Both the position numbers and the translations under genes were made by a program. A stretch of 34,342 nt of DNA from an uncultured Porphyromonas sp. Its GTDB lineage: Bacteria > Bacteroidota > Bacteroidia > Bacteroidales > Porphyromonadaceae. Shown piece after piece: positions 8,088-15,013 of the stretch (position 1 is the first letter of the stretch; every line of letters begins with the position of its first letter). The notes beneath the pieces were generated by a model. That model made no database searches. It saw nothing but the letters and a program-made list of their open reading frames with translations, and was not told the origin of the DNA. The DNA is taken from positions 1 through 34,342 of the forward strand of contig UWSO01000022.1 in NCBI GenBank assembly GCA_900538385.1, in the 5' to 3' direction.

Positions 8088-8240
8088 ATGGCTAAGAAAT
8101 CGGTCGCAACCTTTAGAACGGGCGATGGTCGCTCATACTCGAAGGTTATCAAGATGGTCAAGTCGCCTAAGACTGGTGCTTATACCTTCCAAGAGGAGAT
8201 GGTACCAAATGACCACGTACAGGACTTCCTCAAGAAGTAA
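8088..8240 (+). CDS. DUF4295 small ribosome-associated protein
   Basis: A 50-residue basic protein that starts MAKKSVATF, has the core KVIKMVKSPKTGAYTFQEE, and ends DHVQDFLKK. This matches the Bacteroidota-restricted DUF4295 family as I know it. The family is found immediately after rpmG, and from memory it was seen as an extra large-subunit protein (bL38) in a Flavobacterium ribosome structure; that detail should be checked. It begins 41 bp after the rpmG stop, and a terminator hairpin follows about 80 bases downstream, so it closes the operon. Confidence 0.9.
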   Translation: MAKKSVATFRTGDGRSYSKVIKMVKSPKTGAYTFQEEMVPNDHVQDFLKK

Positions 8241-8318
8241 TCTGAAGACGCTTATAGCGACGCTACCATAGAGACGAGGCTGTCACACGCCTCTCTATAA
8301 GGTGAGCGTATACCATAC

Positions 8319-8361
8319 GAGAGCATTGATACGATTAGTCGTGTCAATGCTCTCTTCCTTT
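8319..8361 (+). terminator. Terminator of the rpmB-rpmG-DUF4295 operon
   Basis: A 16-bp stem (8319-8334 with 8339-8354; one G-T pair) encloses the loop TTAG and is followed by TTCCTTT. Position and structure fit a rho-independent terminator. Confidence 0.8.
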
Positions 8362-8410
8362 AGGTAAAAAGTGTGGGGCATCTGTGCGCGCAGCTTTAGA
8401 TATAATTCAC

Positions 8411-8418
8411 TATATTTG
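8411..8418 (+). promoter_or_regulatory. -7 box for the small secreted protein
   Basis: TATATTTG is an exact TAnnTTTG match, 82 bases before the ATG at 8500. No -33 element at normal spacing was identified. Confidence 0.5.
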
Positions 8419-8499
8419 CGCTGTGGATATGTATCGCTCTAAGTACGCTCTATCCGCTAAAGCGCCCCATAATGCTAATCATCAAGACTATATAACTAT

Positions 8500-9006
8500 A
8501 TGAAATCAGCTCGACTCCTATCCGCAGCGCTCCTGCTCGTCATCTCCCTAACCTATCTGCAGGCTCAGGAGAGCTATCCGCTCAGCCTCGTCGTAGAGCA
8601 GAGTAGTCAGCCAGAAGAGGTAATCCCTCTCACAGACATTCAGAAGATTACCTTCGCAGATGGTAAGATGCAGATGCATTACACACAGAAGGCCAATTAC
8701 AGTGCAGCATTCGCTTGCAAGGATGTGACGAAGTGCACTTTCTCTACGAGCAAGAAGCCGACAGCGCTACCTCTTATTGCTGGTCCTGTCGTGCCGAGCT
8801 ACAAGCTACTTTCTGATGGGGAAAACATTTTTATTGAGGGTCTAGTCGCAGGGCAGAGTTACACCGTAGCGCTCTACGACATGCAAGGCAATCAGATCTA
8901 TCAGCGTTCGCGTTTTGTAATCGGTGAGACGATCCACTGCGCTACACTACCTAGTGGTGTCTACCTAGTACAGATCAACGGCGAGGCATATCGCTTTATG
9001 CTGTAA
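8500..9006 (+). CDS. Small secreted protein with T9SS type A-like sorting domain
   Basis: A 168-residue exported protein. The signal peptide is residues 1 to about 22 (hydrophobic core LLSAALLLVISLTYL, cleavage near LQAQ). The mature N-terminal part, with LTDIQKITFADGKMQMHY and DVTKCTFST, follows a pattern common in small Bacteroidales exported proteins. The last ~60 residues (IFIEGLVAGQSYTVALYDMQ, then IYQRS, then LPSGVYLVQINGEAYRFML) resemble a Por-secretion C-terminal sorting domain, which would direct the protein through the type IX system. No enzymatic motif is visible; it may act as a surface-anchored adaptor or be non-enzymatic. It is monocistronic, between two terminators. Confidence 0.75.
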   Translation: MKSARLLSAALLLVISLTYLQAQESYPLSLVVEQSSQPEEVIPLTDIQKITFADGKMQMHYTQKANYSAAFACKDVTKCTFSTSKKPTALPLIAGPVVPSYKLLSDGENIFIEGLVAGQSYTVALYDMQGNQIYQRSRFVIGETIHCATLPSGVYLVQINGEAYRFML

Positions 9007-9082
9007 TGAAAGCTCAGACACACTAGATCATCTGTTACCTCCTTGGTTAAGAGCGTAGCAATGTAGAGTTATTCCTCTTTTG

Positions 9083-9122
9083 ACGAGGGTGATGCATCTA
9101 GCATCACCCTCGTTGCGTTTCT
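9083..9122 (+). terminator. Terminator after the small secreted protein
   Basis: A perfect 13-bp stem, ACGAGGGTGATGC (9083-9095) with its complement at 9101-9113, has the loop ATCTA and is followed by TGCGTTTCTT. Confidence 0.8.
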
Positions 9123-9206
9123 TAAGCTTATAAAGGTGCGATTATACAGCAACAATGATCCTGAGACGATAGAAAAAGATCAAATCTTCAGGCCGCTAAA
9201 AATATC

Positions 9207-9343
9207 TCAGGGAGGAAAGAAAAAATTCTTCGGAAGAATCAACTGAAACTTCGGAAGAATCAAACGATACTTCGGAAGAATGAAATGATAAGTCCGAAGA
9301 ATTTGCTCATTCCTCCGTGGAAATTCTGTGATTTCCTCGGAAC
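9207..9343 (-). repeat. Array B: seven units of the 21-bp repeat upstream of pstS
   Basis: Cores start at 9207, 9228, 9249, 9270, 9291, 9312 and 9335, so five of six intervals are exactly 21 bp and one is 23. Three are CTTCGGAAG; the others are TCAGGGAGG, AGTCCGAAG, CCTCCGTGG and CCTCGGAAC. Spacers are 12 or 14 bases and AT-rich. Read on the minus strand, the order of core variants and spacer lengths matches array C on the plus strand, including the odd core CTTCGGACT. The array begins about 85 bases after the upstream terminator and ends about 115 bases before the Pho box. The rest of 9007-9596 outside the terminator, array and promoter shows nothing recognisable. Confidence 0.85.
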
Positions 9344-9459
9344 TATTTGACTAGTATCTAGGAGCTGCCTGGCGCTTTCTTCGTATCTTATTGATATGTA
9401 GGTGGATCGTGCATATTGGACTATAAGGAGAGAGGTGTCAGCTCTTGATCGCTTAACAT

Positions 9460-9492
9460 CTTCACCGCGCCGTAACATTTTCGTCACAGGGG
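9460..9492 (+). promoter_or_regulatory. Putative Pho box upstream of pstS
   Basis: Three consecutive 11-bp units: CTTCACCGCGC (9460-9470), CGTAACATTTT (9471-9481) and CGTCACAGGGG (9482-9492). Each starts with a C-K-T-M-A-C-M heptamer followed by four variable bases. This 7+4 direct-repeat layout is the architecture recognised by OmpR-family PhoB/PhoP regulators in other phyla. It ends 16 bp before the -7 box, so it occupies the -33 region, where PhoB-type activators bind. The cognate regulator is probably encoded at 14273. Confidence 0.6.
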
Positions 9493-9508
9493 AATAACCC
9501 ATTGGCCG

Positions 9509-9516
9509 TAATATTG
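9509..9516 (+). promoter_or_regulatory. -7 box for pstS
   Basis: TAATATTG differs from TAnnTTTG at one position and lies 80 bases before the pstS ATG. The missing good -33 element is consistent with activator dependence on the tandem repeats at 9460-9492. Confidence 0.5.
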
Positions 9517-9596
9517 CAAACGAAAAGGAAGGCCTACCCCGACACGATCGGAGAGAGCCTCCCATGAAGATCGACAACTAACTTACTAATACAACT

Positions 9597-10670
9597 ATGA
9601 ATAAGAGTACACTCAAGGCTTTAGTCCTCATCGCCATCGCCCTTATGACTGCCAGCTGTGCAGGCAAAGGTGGGCAGGTGACCGAGCTAGACGCTGCGGG
9701 AGCGACCTTCCCATTACCCTATTATACCGAGGCTTTCAAAGCTTATGAGGCGCAGTCGGGCATACATGTTAATTATGGTGCCGTAGGTAGCGGTGGTGGT
9801 ATCCGTAGCCTCAAGGACGAAGTAGTGCACTTTGCTGCTACCGATGCTTTTCTTTCTGATGAGGAGATGGCTGAGATGCCTCGTCCGGTGATCCACATAC
9901 CGACCTGCATGGGAGCTGTCGTCATCGCTTACAACTGTCCTGAGATCTCGCAACTGAACCTCACCGGAGAGATCATCGCCAACATTTATCTGGGCAAGAT
10001 AACGCGCTGGAACGATCCCGCTATCGCTGCGATCAACCCAGACCAAAAGCTCCCCGACAAGGAGATCTCACCCGTCTATCGCTCCGATGGTAGTGGCACG
10101 ACGAATGTCTTCAGCGACTATCTGACGAAGGTGAGCACCGACTGGGCTACGCAGGTGGGCACGGGCAAGTCACTCAAGTGGCCTACCGGTATGGCTGCCA
10201 AGGGCAATCCAGGCGTCGCTGGCGTGATCGCACAGACCGATGGCGCGCTCGGATATGTAGGTAGCGAGTACAGCTTCTCTCTAGACATACCGACAGCCAT
10301 GGTACAGAATCAGGCTGGCAACTTCGTTCTTCCTTCGCTCGAGTCTATCTCTGCGGCGGCTTCTGGCGAGGTTGCACCCGACACACGTCAGATGATCACC
10401 AACTCGTCGCACCCTGACGCTTATCCTATTAGCTGTCTCACCTGGCTCATTGCTTACCAAGAGATGCAGTACGATGATCACTCTGAGGCAGAAGCTGTCG
10501 AGACGGCTCGTCTACTCAACTGGATGCTGAGCGATGAGGCGCAGGCGATCACTTCGCAGATCCACTTCGCACCGCTATCGGCTGAGATGGTGGCAGCAGC
10601 CAAGGCGCAGCTGGCTAAGCTGACCTATGGCGGTAAGCCGATAGACCTAACTAGCGCTCCTAAGGAGTAG
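9597..10670 (+). CDS. pstS: Phosphate ABC transporter substrate-binding lipoprotein PstS
   Basis: Captures periplasmic phosphate and delivers it to PstCA. It has 357 residues with a lipoprotein signal ending at LMTASC (Cys21), so it is membrane-tethered. Phosphate-site signatures are visible: AAGATFPLPYYTEAFKAYE near the N-terminus, NYGAVGSGGGIRSLKD, and later PVYRSDGSGTTNVFSDYL. The gene opens a seven-gene phosphate cluster. An attenuator-like hairpin follows and should let pstS be made in excess over the membrane components, as in other pst operons. The presence of a phosphate-type regulator pair at the end of the cluster and 11-bp repeats upstream supports induction by phosphate limitation. 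Confidence 0.95.
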   Translation: MNKSTLKALVLIAIALMTASCAGKGGQVTELDAAGATFPLPYYTEAFKAYEAQSGIHVNYGAVGSGGGIRSLKDEVVHFAATDAFLSDEEMAEMPRPVIHIPTCMGAVVIAYNCPEISQLNLTGEIIANIYLGKITRWNDPAIAAINPDQKLPDKEISPVYRSDGSGTTNVFSDYLTKVSTDWATQVGTGKSLKWPTGMAAKGNPGVAGVIAQTDGALGYVGSEYSFSLDIPTAMVQNQAGNFVLPSLESISAAASGEVAPDTRQMITNSSHPDAYPISCLTWLIAYQEMQYDDHSEAEAVETARLLNWMLSDEAQAITSQIHFAPLSAEMVAAAKAQLAKLTYGGKPIDLTSAPKE

Positions 10671-10697
10671 CCCCCTGATTACACCTGAAAAACACAA

Positions 10698-10732
10698 AAG
10701 GAGACTGCTACGGTCTCTGTAGCAATCTCCTT
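10698..10732 (+). terminator. Attenuator-like hairpin between pstS and pstC
   Basis: Arms AAGGAGACTGCTAC (10698-10711) and GTAGCAATCTCCTT (10719-10732) pair over 13 of 14 positions around a 7-base loop. No T-run follows, so it may be a partial terminator or an mRNA-protecting 3' hairpin that sets pstS above pstCAB. The remainder of the 10671-10893 gap holds no recognised gene or clear promoter. Confidence 0.6.
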
Positions 10733-10893
10733 ACACCAAAAGAACGTCTCTCCTCCCCTCTCAACAGTAGTGCCGTCTGGATAGCTCCGATTAGTTAGTG
10801 AGTCGCATCCGACCTGTACCGCTCTCTATTCGGAGGAGAGATGTCTCTTTTACCTTCCCCACCTACTCCTTATAAATATAAGCTCTGCCTATA

Positions 10894-11784
10894 ATGTCTA
10901 CCCTCGTCCGTAAAGCGTCACGCCCTATCGGCGACAAGATCTTCCGCGGTCTACTCACTAGCTCTGGACTCCTCGTGCTACTGATCTGCCTAGCGATGCT
11001 GATCAGTCTGATTAGTAACAGCACGGAGGCCTTTAGTGAGTTTGGCTTCTTTCGCTTCATCAGCTCCTCCGAGTGGGACCCCACGGCTGGGCGGGAGCAG
11101 TATGGGGCATTGCCCTTTATCGTGGGGACTGTGGTCACCTCGATACTAGCCTTGATCCTGTGCATCCCCTTCTCGCTACCGGTGGCACTCTTCATCGGGG
11201 AGTACTTCAAGGGGAAGCGCATCGCTGGCGTCATACGTTCGCTGACGGACCTACTGGCAGGCATCCCCTCGATCGTGTATGGTCTGTGGGGCTTCTACAC
11301 ACTGCGTCCGCTCATTGACATGATCGATGGCCCTCAGGGCAATGGCTATGGGATCCTCACTTCGGTGCTGATACTGACCATCATGATCATCCCCTACGCC
11401 TCGTCGCTCACGGCAGAGTTTGTCATGCTCACCCCTAAGTCGCTCAAGGAGGCTGCCTACAGTCTCGGCGCCACCCGCACGGAGGTGATCGGATCGGTCA
11501 TCCTGCCTAACGCACGGAGCGGTATCGTCGCAGCTTATATCCTCGCTCTGGGACGAGCTCTCGGTGAGACGATGGCGGTGACCATGCTGATCGGTAACAC
11601 GGACAAAATACCTACATCGCTCTTTGACACAGGACAGAGTATGGCTTCGCTGATTGCTAATCAGTTCAACGAGGCGCACGGACTCAAGCTCAGTTCGCTC
11701 ATAGCGATCGCTCTAGTCCTCTTCCTCATCACAGCCATCATCAACGGCATTGTGAAGATTATCCTAAACAAGAAACGATCCTAA
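10894..11784 (+). CDS. pstC: Phosphate ABC transporter permease PstC
   Basis: One of the two membrane channel subunits of the high-affinity phosphate importer, 296 residues. Several hydrophobic segments are visible, starting with LLTSSGLLVLLICLAMLISL. The ABC-permease EAA loop reads LKEAAYSLGATRTEVIGSVI, followed by LGRALGETMAVTMLIGN, a signature of PstC/PstA proteins. The N-terminal extension and the FGFFRFISSSEWDP-type periplasmic segment distinguish PstC from PstA. It is followed after 9 bp by pstA. Confidence 0.95.
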   Translation: MSTLVRKASRPIGDKIFRGLLTSSGLLVLLICLAMLISLISNSTEAFSEFGFFRFISSSEWDPTAGREQYGALPFIVGTVVTSILALILCIPFSLPVALFIGEYFKGKRIAGVIRSLTDLLAGIPSIVYGLWGFYTLRPLIDMIDGPQGNGYGILTSVLILTIMIIPYASSLTAEFVMLTPKSLKEAAYSLGATRTEVIGSVILPNARSGIVAAYILALGRALGETMAVTMLIGNTDKIPTSLFDTGQSMASLIANQFNEAHGLKLSSLIAIALVLFLITAIINGIVKIILNKKRS

Positions 11785-11793
11785 CCTGAGACC

Positions 11794-12672
11794 ATGGCAT
11801 CACTCAAAGTAAGACAGGGCTGGGACCGCACGGTCTATCTAGTCAATATCGTACTCGCCTGCATCACCGTCATACCGCTCTTTCTCATCATCGGTAAGAT
11901 CGTCCTAGAGGGGTACCAGCAGATCAACTGGGACTTCTTTACCAAGACGGCACCGACAGCTGTCGAGGCGATGATGGCTAAGCGCGCCAACACGATCGAA
12001 GGCTCTCGCACGATACTCCCAGGCGGTATCGCTAATGGTATCGTCGGCACCCTCCTCATGACCCTCGTAGCCTCTATCATTGCTATCCCCATAGGGCTCC
12101 TAGGCGGTATCTATCTCTCGGAGAATAGATCCACACGCCTCGCCAATGTAGTACGCTTCGTCACGGACCTGCTACAAGGCACCCCCTCGATCGTCATCGG
12201 TATCATCGTATACGCTTGGGTGGTACTGCCGATGCGGGGCTATTCGGCTCTAGCCGGTGCTGTGGCTCTGGCGATCATGATGCTACCGCTGATCATACGC
12301 TCTACCGAAGAGACGCTGGCACGACTGCCTAAGTCCTTCAAAGAGTCGGCACTTGCTCTCGGATGCTCCTACCGCAAGATGGTGCTTAAGATCCTCCTCC
12401 CCTCTGCTATGGGAGGTCTGCTGACAGGCATCCTGCTAGCGGTGAGTCGTATCATCGGTGAGACGGCACCGCTCATCATGACCGCCCTAGGCAGTGCCCG
12501 CATATCGTGGACGCTCGACACCCCTTCGTCGGCCGTGCCGCTACTCATCTGGGAGTTTTACAGTGATCCCAACCTTCAGGAGATGATCTGGAGCTCTTCG
12601 CTCTTTCTCCTGCTCCTGGTCCTCCTTCTCAACTTTATCGCCAAGCGTATCTCCGATCGGACACGCTACTAG
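11794..12672 (+). CDS. pstA: Phosphate ABC transporter permease PstA
   Basis: The second channel subunit, 292 residues, with about six transmembrane segments (for example IVLACITVIPLFLIIGKIVL and TLLMTLVASIIAIPIGLLGG). The EAA-type cytoplasmic loop is KESALALGCSYRKMVLKILL, followed by SRIIGETAPLIMTALG, which is characteristic of PstA. A periplasmic segment rich in polar residues follows the first helix. It lies 9 bp after pstC and 21 bp before pstB, within one transcription unit. Confidence 0.95.
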   Translation: MASLKVRQGWDRTVYLVNIVLACITVIPLFLIIGKIVLEGYQQINWDFFTKTAPTAVEAMMAKRANTIEGSRTILPGGIANGIVGTLLMTLVASIIAIPIGLLGGIYLSENRSTRLANVVRFVTDLLQGTPSIVIGIIVYAWVVLPMRGYSALAGAVALAIMMLPLIIRSTEETLARLPKSFKESALALGCSYRKMVLKILLPSAMGGLLTGILLAVSRIIGETAPLIMTALGSARISWTLDTPSSAVPLLIWEFYSDPNLQEMIWSSSLFLLLLVLLLNFIAKRISDRTRY

Positions 12673-12693
12673 TAACTTCTTTTTGTCCAAAGC

Positions 12694-13482
12694 ATGACTT
12701 CAAACTCTATACAGACGACAACGCCCGAAGTGGTCCTCCAGCTAGACAACGTAAGCATCTGGTACACTCCTGAGAAGAGTGCCGTGACCAACGTCTCTGC
12801 GGAGATCTACGACCACGAGATCACCGCCATCATGGGCCCTAGTGGTTGTGGCAAGAGTACCCTGCTACGAGCCATCAATCGTATGCACGAGCTTTACCCC
12901 GGTATACGTACCGACGGGCGCATCCTCCTACAGGGAGAGAATATCTTAGAAAAAGACCCGATGGTCGTCCGTCGTATGGCGGGGATGGTTTTCCAGCAGC
13001 CGAACCCCTTCCCGACGATGAGCATCGCCGACAATGTGATGGCGGGCTACAAGCTCAACGGCATCAAGGTCTCCAAGGCGCAGCGCGAAGAGATCCTCAC
13101 CACCTCTCTGCAGTCGGTCGGACTCTGGGAGGAGGTCAAGGACAGACTAGACAAGCGTGGTTCCTTCCTCTCGGGCGGACAGCAGCAGCGACTATGCATC
13201 GCTCGCGCCTTAGCACTGCGTCCTCGGCTACTCCTGATGGACGAGCCCACCTCCGCCCTAGACCCGATAGCGACCAATCGCATCGAGGAGCTGATCTTAG
13301 AGCTCAAGAAGGAGATAGCGATCCTCATCGTCACACACAATATGGGACAGGCGGCACGCATATCCGACCGCTCGATGTTTATGTATCTCGGTGAGCTGGT
13401 TGAGTATGATCGCACCGACAAGATGTTTACCAACCCCAGCGATCAGCGCACCGAGGACTACCTACAGGGCAACTTCGGATAA
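12694..13482 (+). CDS. pstB: Phosphate ABC transporter ATPase PstB
   Basis: Cytoplasmic ATPase that powers the PstCA channel, 262 residues. Walker A is GPSGCGKST (residues 48-56), the Q-loop is FQQPNPFPTMSI (about 100-111), the ABC signature is LSGGQQQR (159-166), Walker B is LLLMDEPTSALDP (about 179-191), and the switch histidine is in VTHNMGQAARISD. The PNPFP motif after the Q-loop and the terminal DYLQGNFG are specific to PstB among ABC ATPases. phoU follows after 72 bp. Confidence 0.97.
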   Translation: MTSNSIQTTTPEVVLQLDNVSIWYTPEKSAVTNVSAEIYDHEITAIMGPSGCGKSTLLRAINRMHELYPGIRTDGRILLQGENILEKDPMVVRRMAGMVFQQPNPFPTMSIADNVMAGYKLNGIKVSKAQREEILTTSLQSVGLWEEVKDRLDKRGSFLSGGQQQRLCIARALALRPRLLLMDEPTSALDPIATNRIEELILELKKEIAILIVTHNMGQAARISDRSMFMYLGELVEYDRTDKMFTNPSDQRTEDYLQGNFG

Positions 13483-13554
13483 AACATCGTACCTTAGATC
13501 TGCCATACAGACAGACACTCACACTATCAAGTAAAAACGTAACTGTCACAGCCT

Positions 13555-14292
13555 ATGTCACCCAATATGGATCACCACGTCGTCCTGATCAAGGAAGACT
13601 TCAACGTACTCAACAAAGTGATCGCTCGCCAAGTAGAGATCATACAGCAGCTCCTCCGCGGGATCGTCGAGCCTGACGCTTACGAGCACATCGAGATGAA
13701 TGAGACTATCATAGATAGCCTAGAGGTCAAGATAAGGAGCGAGGTCATCAACGGGATCATACTCTACACCCCTCGGGCCTCTGAGGCTAGGCGCATGTTT
13801 GCCCTACACGATATGACCAGCTACCTAGAGCGCATAGGTGATCTGCTGCTCAATGTAGCCAACTTCACCCGTACGATCGAGTCTGGCAATGGGCTCTACC
13901 TCCAGTACGCTGAGACGCTACACGAGATGCTCTCGGAGACTTATAAGATGGTCACCGACGCGGTCACCTCGTTCTTTGCAGGAGACTCAGACCTCTCGCG
14001 ACGAGTCATCAGTCGAGATACACATATAGACGATCTGCACTATCAGATCAACGACTCGTTGCCGCAAGCACTGCTAGACTCGGAGCTAAGCCCCGATGTA
14101 GACTCCATACAGGCTTCACTAGCAATCAGCAGCATAGCCTACAACATAGAGCGCATCGGTGACAATGCGACAAACATCGCCGAGGCGGCTATCTTCCATT
14201 CAGAAGGCAAGAACCTACTGCACGCTAAGAATCAAAAGGTAGAGATCCCCACCGAACAAGAGCTAAATAACTATGGACAAGAAGAAGTTTAA
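13555..14292 (+). CDS. phoU: Phosphate-signalling protein PhoU
   Basis: Cytoplasmic helical protein that couples PstSCAB transport to the histidine kinase and helps keep the Pho response off when phosphate is plentiful. It has 245 residues with the two expected PhoU three-helix repeats; the signature pairs appear as YLERIGDLLLNVANF in the first and YNIERIGDNATNIAEAAIF in the second, the acidic/Arg pattern that binds metal clusters in PhoU structures. The last 20 bases overlap the start of the response-regulator gene, so the two are probably translationally coupled. An internal ATG four codons in (13567) is an equally possible start. Confidence 0.93.
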   Translation: MSPNMDHHVVLIKEDFNVLNKVIARQVEIIQQLLRGIVEPDAYEHIEMNETIIDSLEVKIRSEVINGIILYTPRASEARRMFALHDMTSYLERIGDLLLNVANFTRTIESGNGLYLQYAETLHEMLSETYKMVTDAVTSFFAGDSDLSRRVISRDTHIDDLHYQINDSLPQALLDSELSPDVDSIQASLAISSIAYNIERIGDNATNIAEAAIFHSEGKNLLHAKNQKVEIPTEQELNNYGQEEV

Positions 14293-14974
14293 ACTACTCC
14301 TCGTTGACGATGAGGAGGACCTCCGTGAGATACTTACCTTCAACCTCGCTGGCGAGGGATACCAAGTCTCCACAGCCGCCAACGCTGAGGAGGCACTCAA
14401 GATGCCACTCGAGGAGTATCACCTACTCATCCTCGACGTGATGATGCCTGGCATGAGCGGCTTCAAGCTCGCTGAGCTCATACGACGAGATAAGAAGCTC
14501 ACCACACCCATTATCTTCCTCACCGCCAAGGGGACTGAAAACGATCTCCTCACAGGCTTTAATATCGGAGCCGACGACTATATGGCGAAGCCATTCTCTA
14601 TTAAAGAGCTTCAGGCGCGCATTCAGGCCATCCTCATGCGCTCTTTGCAGGAAGGACCAGACTTCGGAGAGAGTCAGATAGAGATCGGCACGCTCCTCAT
14701 CGACTTAGATGCTAAGCAGGTCTTTGTCGATGGCGAGCCTATCGATCTAACCAAGAAGGAGCTTGAGATCCTTGTCTTATTGGCACGAGATCCAGGCAAA
14801 GTCTTCTCACGTGAGGAGATTCTCGATCGCGTATGGCGGGAAGATGTATTCGTTATGGAGCGCACCATCGACGTACACATCACCCGCATACGCAAGAAGC
14901 TACGTGGCAGCGGGATCAAGATCATCAACCGCTCAGGCTTCGGCTATTGCCTCGTCGAGGAGGAGGCGCAGTAG
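14273..14974 (+). CDS. OmpR/PhoB-family response regulator of the pst cluster
   Basis: Two-domain transcription factor, 233 residues. The receiver domain has the acidic pair D12-D13 (LLLVDDEED), phospho-acceptor D55 (LLILDVMMPGMSGF), T84 and K106 (DDYMAKPFS). The C-terminal winged helix follows at about residues 130-230, with LTKKELEILVLLARDPGKVF, DRVWRED, the recognition-helix segment TIDVHITRIRKKL and the wing GFGYCL. Its place after phoU and before the kinase, plus the tandem 11-bp repeats upstream of pstS, suggests it is the PhoB/PhoP equivalent. The sequence alone does not prove the phosphate regulon. It overlaps phoU by 20 bases. Confidence 0.9.
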   Translation: MDKKKFKLLLVDDEEDLREILTFNLAGEGYQVSTAANAEEALKMPLEEYHLLILDVMMPGMSGFKLAELIRRDKKLTTPIIFLTAKGTENDLLTGFNIGADDYMAKPFSIKELQARIQAILMRSLQEGPDFGESQIEIGTLLIDLDAKQVFVDGEPIDLTKKELEILVLLARDPGKVFSREEILDRVWREDVFVMERTIDVHITRIRKKLRGSGIKIINRSGFGYCLVEEEAQ

Positions 14975-15013
14975 TTACTATTTACTAACATACCATATCG
15001 TTATCGTCCTACT

